Below, piece after piece: positions 1-6,482 of a stretch of DNA of 8,229 nt. The DNA lies in assembly GCA_002306745.1 (NCBI GenBank), contig DBSW01000049.1:1-8229 (forward strand). Direction: 5' to 3'. The stretch is from Dehalococcoidia bacterium UBA1332. GTDB lineage: Bacteria; Chloroflexota; Dehalococcoidia; Lucifugimonadales; Lucifugimonadaceae. Both the position numbers and the translations under genes were made by a program. The first letter of the stretch is position 1. Each line of letters starts with the position of its first letter. The notes beneath the pieces were generated by a model, which worked only from the letters and a program-made list of their open reading frames with translations, did no database searches and was not told the origin of the DNA.

Positions 1-969
1 AGGCAATTTCAAATTATCAAGTGCCCATTGAACCACATTACCACCTTCAGAAAATGACCCGCCCAAAAGGGTTCGATTTGTGCCCAATCGGTACGCCCAC
101 AAACCGATTGGAACTTCAGGAGTATGATCACTCATCAGAACTCGCATTGCACCAGTCGTTACGACAGTTAGTGCCACTTTACTCGGATCAATACAACCTG
201 TTCCAACGTTTACTGCTGCACCATCGCCGACAGCAAGAAAAAAAGGCTTCTGCGCTAAACATGGCCAACGATTAGCGTATTCTGCAGTAAGCCCCGTCTC
301 ATATTCATTCCATGGAGCTAATTCAGGAAGATTAGCTGCATCTACGCCCAACCTACCCAACAGCCCATAATCCCAGTCGAGGTCATACCTGTTTAATAAC
401 CCACTCCATGATGAAATACAGTAGCTCGCCTTAACATTTTGTCGACCGAACCAGCGAGAGTACATATAAGTAGAAATATCTACGTATTTATCAATATCAT
501 TGGCAAGATCCTTACGAGTTCTCTGCAACCAACGAATTCGACCTGGAACATATGAAGTATGTTGATTTACACCCGTACGGTCATAAATAACTGGAACGTT
601 AAGTTCCTGTTTAAGTCTTTCGACATCTCGAGCCGAGCGGGCATCTGCGTAGGTATAAACTGGGGTAACAGCGTTGCCTTGGGAGGTAACGCCTAGCACA
701 GTACTTGCCATACAATCGAATCCGACTCCAAGAATTGCATCGGCCAGTTTCCCAGATTTTTCCAATACCAGATCTATCGCTTTTTCAGTTGCTCTAAGAA
801 TCTGATCGGCTTCTTCTTCACATGTTCCATCAGACGCTACTATTTGCTTATGTGTAACCGATACTTCGGTGTCTTCGATACCGTGCGCTTGTGAATCAAA
901 GAGCCCGGCCTTAATTGCTGAACTACCGACATCTACCGCCAAAACAAACGGTGGTTCAATACCAGTCAC
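1..969 (-). CDS. FGGY-family carbohydrate kinase, gluconokinase-like (C-terminus cut by window edge)
   Basis: ATP-dependent cytoplasmic kinase of the FGGY (xylulokinase/gluconokinase/glycerokinase) family; 323 codons are present, and the rest (family about 480-510 aa) lies beyond the left edge. The actin-like phosphate-1 motif AVDVGSS lies at residues 11-17. The sugar-side segment TYADARS is at 107-113, and GDGAA at 248-252 supplies the probable catalytic base Asp249. TTGAMRV (271-277) and LLGGSFSEGGNVVQWA (301-316) resemble gluconokinases more than xylulokinases or glycerokinases. The start is GTG at 969, behind a perfect AGGAGG. The ATG two bases upstream is followed at once by TGA, so it cannot be the start. 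It is the last gene seen in a three-gene operon, 31 nt after the dehydratase, which suggests a sugar or sugar acid as substrate. Family assignment is firm; the substrate is inferred. Confidence 0.9.
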   Translation of the reverse strand, partial: MTGIEPPFVLAVDVGSSAIKAGLFDSQAHGIEDTEVSVTHKQIVASDGTCEEEADQILRATEKAIDLVLEKSGKLADAILGVGFDCMASTVLGVTSQGNAVTPVYTYADARSARDVERLKQELNVPVIYDRTGVNQHTSYVPGRIRWLQRTRKDLANDIDKYVDISTYMYSRWFGRQNVKASYCISSWSGLLNRYDLDWDYGLLGRLGVDAANLPELAPWNEYETGLTAEYANRWPCLAQKPFFLAVGDGAAVNVGTGCIDPSKVALTVVTTGAMRVLMSDHTPEVPIGLWAYRLGTNRTLLGGSFSEGGNVVQWALDNLKLP

Positions 970-973
970 ATTG

Positions 974-979
974 CCTCCT
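974..979 (-). promoter_or_regulatory. Shine-Dalgarno site of the FGGY kinase
   Basis: The minus strand reads AGGAGG, then CAAT, then GTG. This strong ribosome binding site, 4 nt from the codon, supports GTG at 967-969 as the start; the overlapping ATG runs directly into a stop. Confidence 0.75.
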
Positions 980-1000
980 GATACGATCTAAAAACTCCTG

Positions 1001-2170
1001 CTAACTGATCTGATATTTCTCAACTAGTGATTGGTCTATCTCGATACCCAATCCTGGTTTGTCAGTCACTTCGAAAAAACCCTCTTTAGGTTCATAAGGC
1101 TCAGCTGTAATCGCATTTTTGTGCTCATTCGCGTGATGACCGTGCTCCATTATCATGAAATTATTACAAGAGGCAGAGTACTCAACAGTCGAAGCTACCG
1201 AGAGGATTCCACCACCACCTACATGAGGAGCCACAGGAATGTTGTAGGTATCGGCAATAGTACCTATTCGATGGCCTTCCGTGATTCCAGTCCGCGCTAT
1301 ATCGTGCATAACAATGTCATAAGCGCGCCTTTCGAAAGCTTCTCGCATTTCGTATCTAGTACGACTCCATTCACCTATAGCAACAGCCATATCTAACGCT
1401 TCAACCAAAGCCGCAGCACCAGGTATATCATCAGGTACAAGCGGTGACTCAAGCCACGTGAAGTCTAATTTTTCTAGGTCACGGCCAAGCCTGATTGCGC
1501 TGGCAACCGATTGACGCATATGAACGTCACACATCAACATTATGTCCGGGCCAACCCGCTTCCTAACCGCTCGCGCAATCTCCGCAACGCCTTCAGCATC
1601 TAAAAGAAGATGCAGCTTGAGCGCCTTATAGCCATAGCCTACGTGTTCTTCAGCCATGTCAGCGACTTTATCTGGACTTGTGCCACCCAGGCCAGCATAT
1701 AACTTGATCCTGTCGCGATATCTACCACCGGCAATCTTATGCACCGGCTTGCCTACAGCTTTTCCAACGATGTCCCATAATGCAACATCAGTTCCTGCCA
1801 GTGCGTCAATGTAGAATCCAGTGGGGTGACCTCTTTCCCGCATCGCTCCAAAGTTTCGAGTCCAAATCGCCTCAATATCAAATGGATCTCGACCAATAAT
1901 TAGCGGACGAACAAGTTCATCAACAATTACCTTTGTAGTCCTTGGTGAAACAGGAGATTGCGCTTCACCCCAACCAACAATACCGTTGTCAGTTTGAATC
2001 TTAATTACCGTCGTTTCATGGTGTTTAGAATAGATCGAAGTAAACGCCTGTTCATCAACGAAATAATCGCCGAAATCAATTACCGGCGGTCGTTCGTTAC
2101 CCTCTTCACGGATCACAGGTGAATCAAGATTAATTCGAATCGGAAAAGCTGTTATTTCTTTGATTTTCAC
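1001..2170 (-). CDS. Mandelate racemase/muconate lactonizing enzyme-family sugar-acid dehydratase
   Basis: Cytoplasmic Mg2+-dependent enolase-superfamily enzyme of 389 aa, a full family length. It has an N-terminal capping domain (about 1-130) and a TIM barrel (about 145-360). Visible active-site residues are Lys185-x-His187 at the end of strand two; metal ligands Asp215 (in CDVHMR), Glu241 (WLESPL) and Glu267 (IGEWS); the Asp290/His316 dyad (MHDIART, APHVGGGG); and Glu342 (MEHGHH). Such a set abstracts a proton alpha to a carboxylate. The Asp-x-His pattern at 215-217 is like galactonate-type dehydratases, so dehydration of an aldonate or aldarate to a 2-keto-3-deoxy acid is the best inference; racemase or cycloisomerase activity is less likely. 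Start is GTG at 2170 with only a weak ribosome binding site; an in-frame TGA three codons upstream prevents extension beyond it. It lies between the small barrel protein (49 nt) and the kinase (31 nt), as one operon. Confidence 0.9.
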   Translation of the reverse strand: MKIKEITAFPIRINLDSPVIREEGNERPPVIDFGDYFVDEQAFTSIYSKHHETTVIKIQTDNGIVGWGEAQSPVSPRTTKVIVDELVRPLIIGRDPFDIEAIWTRNFGAMRERGHPTGFYIDALAGTDVALWDIVGKAVGKPVHKIAGGRYRDRIKLYAGLGGTSPDKVADMAEEHVGYGYKALKLHLLLDAEGVAEIARAVRKRVGPDIMLMCDVHMRQSVASAIRLGRDLEKLDFTWLESPLVPDDIPGAAALVEALDMAVAIGEWSRTRYEMREAFERRAYDIVMHDIARTGITEGHRIGTIADTYNIPVAPHVGGGGILSVASTVEYSASCNNFMIMEHGHHANEHKNAITAEPYEPKEGFFEVTDKPGLGIEIDQSLVEKYQIS

Positions 2171-2219
2171 GTTTATTCAGTATCTTTCAATCTACGGAAT
2201 TCCATATCCATAGTGTCGG

Positions 2220-2543
2220 TTAATTTTCCTGCATGATTGCAGGAGTCATCATCTCGAAAAACTCTATGTACTGATTTACGATGTTTTTTCGTACCTCTGC
2301 ACCTATTTCGAGAGCCTCTTTTGGAAGAGTTAATCCTTCACGGTAAGGTGAATCAATTACTTTATCCGTCCACTCCATATAAACGCGGTCTGTCTCCCCC
2401 GGCAGGGTCCCACCATTGAAATAAACGCGTACTTCGGATCTTTGGCCTGCGTTGTGGTAAATGTCGCCTTGCCGCTGCACCATAGTAGCAACCTTTTTGG
2501 CCATACCTGGGTTCACTTCATAAACTCGCCTAATCACATACAT
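2220..2543 (-). CDS. Small dimeric alpha/beta-barrel (Dabb/NIPSNAP-like) protein of unknown function
   Basis: A 107-aa soluble protein with no signal peptide or membrane segment. The predicted order is strand (YVIRRVYEV, 2-10), helix (PGMAKKVATMVQRQGDIY, 12-29), strands around EVRVYF (37-42) and DRVYMEWTD (52-60), then a long C-terminal helix with IEFFEMM (93-99). This ferredoxin-like order suits the dimeric alpha-beta barrel or NIPSNAP group, which includes monooxygenases, isomerases and proteins of unknown role. No catalytic residue can be named. An in-frame ATG seven codons upstream (2564) would put the ribosome binding site inside the gene, so the ATG at 2543 is preferred. It is the first gene of the operon with the dehydratase and kinase, which suggests an accessory or enzymatic role in the same pathway. 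The fold is inferred from pattern only. Confidence 0.75.
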   Translation of the reverse strand: MYVIRRVYEVNPGMAKKVATMVQRQGDIYHNAGQRSEVRVYFNGGTLPGETDRVYMEWTDKVIDSPYREGLTLPKEALEIGAEVRKNIVNQYIEFFEMMTPAIMQEN

Positions 2544-2552
2544 TATGTACTT

Positions 2553-2558
2553 ACTCCT
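2553..2558 (-). promoter_or_regulatory. Shine-Dalgarno site that fixes the start of the small barrel protein
   Basis: AGGAGT on the minus strand lies 9 nt before the ATG at 2543. If the longer frame starting at 2564 were used, this site would encode part of residues 3-4, so it argues for the shorter 107-aa product. Confidence 0.6.
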
Positions 2559-2702
2559 ATACATATTCGAATAAATTGATGTTACCCATGCGCCATACCA
2601 TAGTGCACGTAGTATCTATCGAATTTTCATAAATGTTTCACGTACGTTGGCTTAGAATAATTCGCAGTTTGTAAAAAGATTACAGAGAACATAAAAAAAC
2701 CA

Positions 2703-2735
2703 ATTACGAAATACCCAAGTGTTATTACGGATACC
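2703..2735. repeat. Imperfect direct repeat with 21-bp period upstream of pntAA
   Basis: ATTACGAAATACC at 2703-2715 recurs as ATTACGGATACC at 2724-2735, one base shorter. The start-to-start distance is 21 bp, or two turns of the helix, so both copies face the same side of the DNA. This is the geometry of a tandem activator or repressor site, but no regulator is identified and chance is possible. Confidence 0.35.
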
Positions 2736-2757
2736 AGTATTTGCCAGATATCATTAT

Positions 2758-2799
2758 CCTAATTCGTGGCTAGCACGTGTAATGCAAACAGGAATTAGG
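2758..2799. repeat. 8-bp inverted repeat in the pntAA leader
   Basis: CCTAATTC at 2758-2765 and GAATTAGG at 2792-2799 are exact reverse complements separated by 26 bp; the right arm ends 16 bp before the pntAA ATG. The spacer holds GCTAGC and CACGTG palindromes. It could form a leader hairpin next to the ribosome binding site or be an operator. There is no T-run, so it is not a standard terminator. Confidence 0.4.
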
Positions 2800-2815
2800 T
2801 TAACAGGAGCAATTA

Positions 2816-3934
2816 ATGAAGATTGGCGCCCTAAAAGAGTCAGTTGAAAAAGAAAATCGCGTTGCTCTGGTTCCTGACTCTGTAGAGAGACTAACAAAAG
2901 CTGGGCACGAAGTACTTATAGAAAAAGGCGCTGGTACTGCCGCAGGTTTTCCGGACTACGCGTATTCCGATGCTGGCGCAAAAGCAAGCTCCGCTAAAGA
3001 GATAGCGGCATCGGCAGACATATTCGTACACGTGCAAGCCCCTACGTCAGAACAAATAGATAACCTGAAAAAAGGCTGTGTTGTTGTGGGTACAATGAAC
3101 GCTCGCACAAACCCTAAATTAGTAGCTTCTTTGGCGTCCTCTGAATCAACTGCTCTATCTATGGAACTCGTTCCTAGAATAGCGAGAGCTCAACGCATGG
3201 ACGTTTTGTCATCCCAAGCATCTATTGCCGGATACAAAGCAACATTACTTGCCGCTAACTCAATAGGTAAATACCTGCCGATGATGATGACAGCAGCAGG
3301 CACAATCCCCCCCGCGAAAGTACTTGTGCTAGGAGCCGGTGTCGCAGGGTTACAGGCAATTGCGACCGCACGCCGATTGGGAGCAATTGTGGAAGCATAT
3401 GATGTCCGGGCCGCCGCTGGTGAGCAAGTTGAGAGCTTAGGCGCTACTTTTATCCAACCACCATCCGCAGAAGATGCTGAAGGTGCCGGAGGTTACGCCC
3501 GAGAACAGACCCAGCAAGAACAAGCGACTCAGAGAGAATTTCTGACAGACCACATCGCAGAGGCTGATGCAGTAATAACGACGGCAGCGATTCCTGGGCG
3601 CGCTGCTCCACTGCTAATGACAGAAGAGATGGTTAAAGCAATGCGACCCGGAAGCGTCGTAATTGACCTAGCAGCCGAATCAGGCGGAAATGTGGCTGGA
3701 ACTGTCGCCGGAGAGATTGTTCTCAAGAACGGAGTGGCGATAAACGGACCAATAAATGTCCCTAGTTCTATGCCATTTCATGCAAGCCAACTCTACTCTC
3801 GAAATATTATGGCGCTACTTGATCTAATTATTGATAGCAAAGAGCTAACACTCAATCTCAATTTTGAAGATGAAGTGATCGACACAATATGTGTAGCACA
3901 CGAAGGTAAAGTACGACACGGATTAGGTGAATAA
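2816..3934 (+). CDS. pntAA: NAD(P) transhydrogenase alpha-1 subunit (NAD(H)-binding domain I)
   Basis: The cytoplasmic NAD(H)-binding component of the proton-translocating transhydrogenase, which transfers hydride from NADH to NADP+ at the cost of the proton gradient. It is 372 aa, full length for the split form. The N-terminus MKIGALKES and the segment RAQRMDVLSSQASIAGYKA (124-142) are hallmarks of the family shared with alanine dehydrogenase. Its Gln134 corresponds to the conserved glutamine near the nicotinamide. The Rossmann loop is GAGVAG at 173-178, and Asp196 in YDVR is positioned to bind the adenosine ribose, as expected for NAD rather than NADP. LAAESGGN (285-292) follows the mobile loop. 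Start ATG has AGGAG 6 nt upstream. It is the first of three translationally packed pnt genes. Confidence 0.95.
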   Translation: MKIGALKESVEKENRVALVPDSVERLTKAGHEVLIEKGAGTAAGFPDYAYSDAGAKASSAKEIAASADIFVHVQAPTSEQIDNLKKGCVVVGTMNARTNPKLVASLASSESTALSMELVPRIARAQRMDVLSSQASIAGYKATLLAANSIGKYLPMMMTAAGTIPPAKVLVLGAGVAGLQAIATARRLGAIVEAYDVRAAAGEQVESLGATFIQPPSAEDAEGAGGYAREQTQQEQATQREFLTDHIAEADAVITTAAIPGRAAPLLMTEEMVKAMRPGSVVIDLAAESGGNVAGTVAGEIVLKNGVAINGPINVPSSMPFHASQLYSRNIMALLDLIIDSKELTLNLNFEDEVIDTICVAHEGKVRHGLGE

Positions 3935-4231
3935 ATGTTCGACGCTGAAGCACTAATAATTGCACTAACAGTCTTTGTACTGGCAATCTTCATTGGCTAT
4001 GAAGTCATAACAAAAGTGCCACCAACACTACACACGCCACTCATGTCTGGATCAAACGCAATATCCGGAATAGTAATCGTTGGTGCCCTTCTAGTAGCCG
4101 GAAAGTCCAATGGAGTTACCGGTCAAATTCTAGGGTCAATCGCCGTCGGACTAGCCATGATTAACGTAGTTGGAGGATTCATGGTCACCGATAGAATGTT
4201 GAAGATGTTCAGAAGATCAGGTGACAAGTAA
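3935..4231 (+). CDS. pntAB: NAD(P) transhydrogenase alpha-2 subunit (membrane domain II, small part)
   Basis: A 98-aa integral inner-membrane subunit with three hydrophobic segments at about 7-26, 43-57 and 65-88. Together with PntB it forms the proton channel of the transhydrogenase. The family signature LHTPLMSGSNAISG lies at 32-45, and the C-terminus VTDRMLKMFR (83-92) is typical. The separate small gene places this enzyme in the three-gene class known from Rhodospirillum rubrum and Thermus, not the fused alpha subunit of E. coli. Its ATG follows the pntAA TAA with no gap, and the ribosome binding site AGGTGA (3925-3930) lies within the end of pntAA, so translation is probably coupled. The only histidine is His33 in the signature; position 44 is Ser where I recall a channel His in Thermus. 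Confidence 0.95.
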   Translation: MFDAEALIIALTVFVLAIFIGYEVITKVPPTLHTPLMSGSNAISGIVIVGALLVAGKSNGVTGQILGSIAVGLAMINVVGGFMVTDRMLKMFRRSGDK

Positions 4232-5634
4232 TGAGCACTGAAACTATTTTGCACATCAATGTCACGAACCTAGCCTATATAGCCGCATCCGTCCTTTTCA
4301 TACTCGGCCTAAAACGTCTCGGATCACCGGCAACGGCGAGAAACGGTAACCGACTTTCATCTATTGCAATGCTTGTTGCGGTACTAGCGACTATTACTGG
4401 GAATGACATCACTTCTTGGGAGTGGATCCTTGGTGGGATACTGATCGGATCGATTATCGGTGCAATCTCAGCGCGCAAAATCGCCATGACTGAAATGCCC
4501 CAACTTGTTGCGATATTCAACGGTTTTGGCGGAGCCGCATCTGGAGTGATAGCCACTGGTGAGCTCATCAGGTTGATTGATAGCGGTTCAATCATTCCGC
4601 AAGACGTCTCAATCACCATAATGGCATCAGTCATTGTCGGAGGAATAACTCTTACAGGTAGCTTCATAGCTTATGGAAAACTTCAGGGTCTAGTTCCAAC
4701 GCGACCGCTTCTACTCCCAATCCGCAATGTGATCAACATCGCATTACTGATAGCTATGTTCATTGCTACTGTTTGGTTGGTTATAGAACCTTCAACAACG
4801 GCTTTCTTTGTCGCTGGTGGTATAGCGCTTGCGCTTGGCATCTTGATCGTCATACCTATCGGCGGGGCGGATATGCCAGTAGTTATCGCTTTATTAAACT
4901 CTTATTCCGGAATCGCTGGCGCTGCTACCGGGTTCGTGCTTGGCAACAACATGCTTATCATCGCTGGTTCGTTGGTTGGCGCCTCAGGTTTAATTCTCAC
5001 AAGAATTATGACAAAAGCGATGAACAGATCCCTAGCAAACGTAATGCTAGGCGGATTTGGTGTGGAAGATGGATCTAACGGAAGCGATCAAGAAGAGGTC
5101 AGACCCGTAACTTCGATTCAGGCCGATGACGCAGCAACAATGCTTGCATATGCGCAGTCAGTAATCTTTGTGCCAGGATATGGACTTGCGGTTGCACAAG
5201 CACAGCACCAGGTTCGTGAGTTATCCGATTTACTGAAGGAGAAGGGAATCTCGGTTAAGTATGCCATTCATCCAGTTGCAGGTCGAATGCCCGGCCATAT
5301 GAATGTGCTGCTCGCAGAGGCAAACGTCCCCTATGATGAACTAAAAGATCTCGATGAAATTAATAACGAATTCCAAAGAACGGATGTGGCTGTCGTCATA
5401 GGAGCTAACGATGTGACTAACCCTGCCGCACGTACCGATTCCGCGAGTCCAATCTATGGCATGCCTATACTGAACGTTGACCAAGCACAGTCAGTGATCA
5501 TGATGAAAAGATCGATGTCATCTGGGTTTGCTGGGGTTCAAAATGAGTTGTTTTTCCTAGACAAAACGCAAATGCTTTTCGGCGACGCAAAAGATTCGGT
5601 CGAAAAGATTACGGCGGAGGTCAAAGATCTTTAA
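4231..5634 (+). CDS. pntB: NAD(P) transhydrogenase beta subunit (membrane domain II plus NADP(H)-binding domain III)
   Basis: The 467-aa beta subunit, full length. About nine membrane helices span residues 12-260; the cytoplasmic NADP(H) domain runs from about 300 to the end. Domain III motifs are intact: GYGLAVAQAQ (316-325), HPVAGRMPGHMN (347-358), GANDVTNPAA (391-400, with Asp394), KRSM (426-429, probable 2'-phosphate contacts) and GDAK (451-454). In the membrane part, IGGADMPVVIALLNSYSG (210-227) keeps the channel Asn223. MPQLVAIFNGFGG (89-101) has Asn97 where E. coli has the proton-channel His91. The start overlaps the pntAB stop by one base (TAATG), with AGGTGA at 4219-4224, so the subunits are co-translated. 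The sequence style is closer to Thermus-type than to E. coli-type PntB, as judged from memory. Confidence 0.96.
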   Translation: MSTETILHINVTNLAYIAASVLFILGLKRLGSPATARNGNRLSSIAMLVAVLATITGNDITSWEWILGGILIGSIIGAISARKIAMTEMPQLVAIFNGFGGAASGVIATGELIRLIDSGSIIPQDVSITIMASVIVGGITLTGSFIAYGKLQGLVPTRPLLLPIRNVINIALLIAMFIATVWLVIEPSTTAFFVAGGIALALGILIVIPIGGADMPVVIALLNSYSGIAGAATGFVLGNNMLIIAGSLVGASGLILTRIMTKAMNRSLANVMLGGFGVEDGSNGSDQEEVRPVTSIQADDAATMLAYAQSVIFVPGYGLAVAQAQHQVRELSDLLKEKGISVKYAIHPVAGRMPGHMNVLLAEANVPYDELKDLDEINNEFQRTDVAVVIGANDVTNPAARTDSASPIYGMPILNVDQAQSVIMMKRSMSSGFAGVQNELFFLDKTQMLFGDAKDSVEKITAEVKDL

Positions 5635-5694
5635 CTTGCATAACCTTACCAATATGCTCAATATATGCAGGCAATTGAAGGGCGTAAATATCGC

Positions 5695-6480
5695 CTAAAA
5701 CGCCTCGTGCAAACCAGATGGAGGGAGACGGAACTGTTTGTTCCATAAAGCCTCTACGTGATATCGAGGCACCCAGCCTAAAACACGACGTGTCTTCTCA
5801 TTATTAAATTTCCGATGAGGCAAATCAGGGAATACAAAAAAAGCCTCAAAATTTGAAGATAATCGTTCATCCGGGACTTCAACTGCTGCGCGTACCGCGG
5901 TACCACAGTCTGGCCAGGCCGTTGAAAAGGGCACCATATCCTCGTGGTACGTCGGCGAAGCTTCGGGCCCTCCAAGATTCCACGTATGTTTCATGTTGTA
6001 GTACATCAAGGTAAGGACCTGAATACCATGGCGCTCACTGAAAACTCTACATATTTCCGAACCCAATGCCTTTGTATGCGCATATAACCGAGTACCTGGT
6101 GCCGGGGGCATGTCGGGGTTAAGATCGAAGTCCCAGTCTTCATATTGTTGCCCCACAAGCTGAAAGTGTGGACCCGTATTAATCACTCGCTTTATGCGGT
6201 GTTCTCTGGCAGCGACCATCATAGCGTAGTTGCCCATAGTGTTTACGTCAAAAGCTAATCTACGATCGGGTCTTAACACGGATAAATTGACAATAACATC
6301 CATCCCTTGAGCAGCATCAACAACTCCATCAATGTCATCGACTGACAACTTCAAGAATTCGCCTTGATATTCCGGATATGGATCGTTGATATCAGTCAAC
6401 AAAATATCGTGCCTATCTTTCATAGCAGTCACAGCCCATGGGCCAAGCATTCCGTTTCCACCGAGTATAAGAACTTTCAT
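5695..6480 (-). CDS. NAD-dependent epimerase/dehydratase-type extended short-chain dehydrogenase (catalytically intact)
   Basis: A 261-aa cytoplasmic Rossmann-fold oxidoreductase. The N-terminal GGNGMLG (7-13) gives the Gly-x-x-Gly-x-x-Gly loop, and Asp30 at the end of strand two favours NAD(H) over NADP(H). The catalytic pair Tyr133/Lys137 sits in YAHTK, with Thr102 in the usual Ser/Thr position. The C-terminal KFNNEKTRRVLGWVP (224-238) is the familiar substrate-domain ending of nucleotide-sugar epimerases and sugar dehydrogenases. Length and the YxxTKxxGE-like helix recall uronate dehydrogenases, but also many uncharacterised members, so the substrate is open. ATG at 6480 has GGAGA 10 nt upstream, inside the end of the preceding gene; the 2-nt gap to that gene implies co-translation. 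It is convergent with pntB (60 bp between stops). Confidence 0.85.
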   Translation of the reverse strand: MKVLILGGNGMLGPWAVTAMKDRHDILLTDINDPYPEYQGEFLKLSVDDIDGVVDAAQGMDVIVNLSVLRPDRRLAFDVNTMGNYAMMVAAREHRIKRVINTGPHFQLVGQQYEDWDFDLNPDMPPAPGTRLYAHTKALGSEICRVFSERHGIQVLTLMYYNMKHTWNLGGPEASPTYHEDMVPFSTAWPDCGTAVRAAVEVPDERLSSNFEAFFVFPDLPHRKFNNEKTRRVLGWVPRYHVEALWNKQFRLPPSGLHEAF

Positions 6481-6482
6481 AT

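Larger units (their letters stand above)
2544..2815. promoter_or_regulatory. Divergent intergenic region between the sugar-acid operon and pntAA
   Basis: This AT-rich, non-coding 272-bp stretch must hold the promoters of both flanking operons. A possible -10 for pnt is TATCAT at 2749-2754 (five of six to consensus), but the hexamer 18 bp upstream of it, TTACGG, is a poor -35. I found no convincing pair for the minus strand. An 8-bp palindrome ACGTACGT lies at 2640-2647. The pntAA ribosome binding site AGGAG is at 2805-2809, 6 nt before the ATG. No small gene is evident. Confidence 0.4.

Noticed and set aside
21..275. An 84-aa plus-strand open frame at the left edge
   Set aside because: It lies antisense to the FGGY kinase, whose minus-strand frame is open over the full 1-969 and carries clear family motifs; the plus-strand product shows no recognisable feature.
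2544..2564. Longer 114-aa form of the small barrel protein starting at 2564
   Set aside because: The extra seven codons contain the AGGAGT ribosome binding site for the ATG at 2543, and no comparable site precedes the upstream ATG.
4275..4667. A 130-aa minus-strand open frame inside pntB
   Set aside because: It is antisense to a fully conserved PntB membrane domain and its composition reflects that; it is a shadow frame. The other open frames over the dehydratase, pntAA, pntB and the dehydrogenases are rejected for the same reason.
5637..5695. Possible bidirectional terminator between pntB and the convergent dehydrogenase gene
   Set aside because: TGCATA/TATGCA (5637-5642 and 5664-5669) has a 21-nt loop, and GGCG/CGCC (5681-5684 and 5692-5695) has only four pairs with no T-run after it. 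Neither is a convincing terminator, although some termination is expected here.
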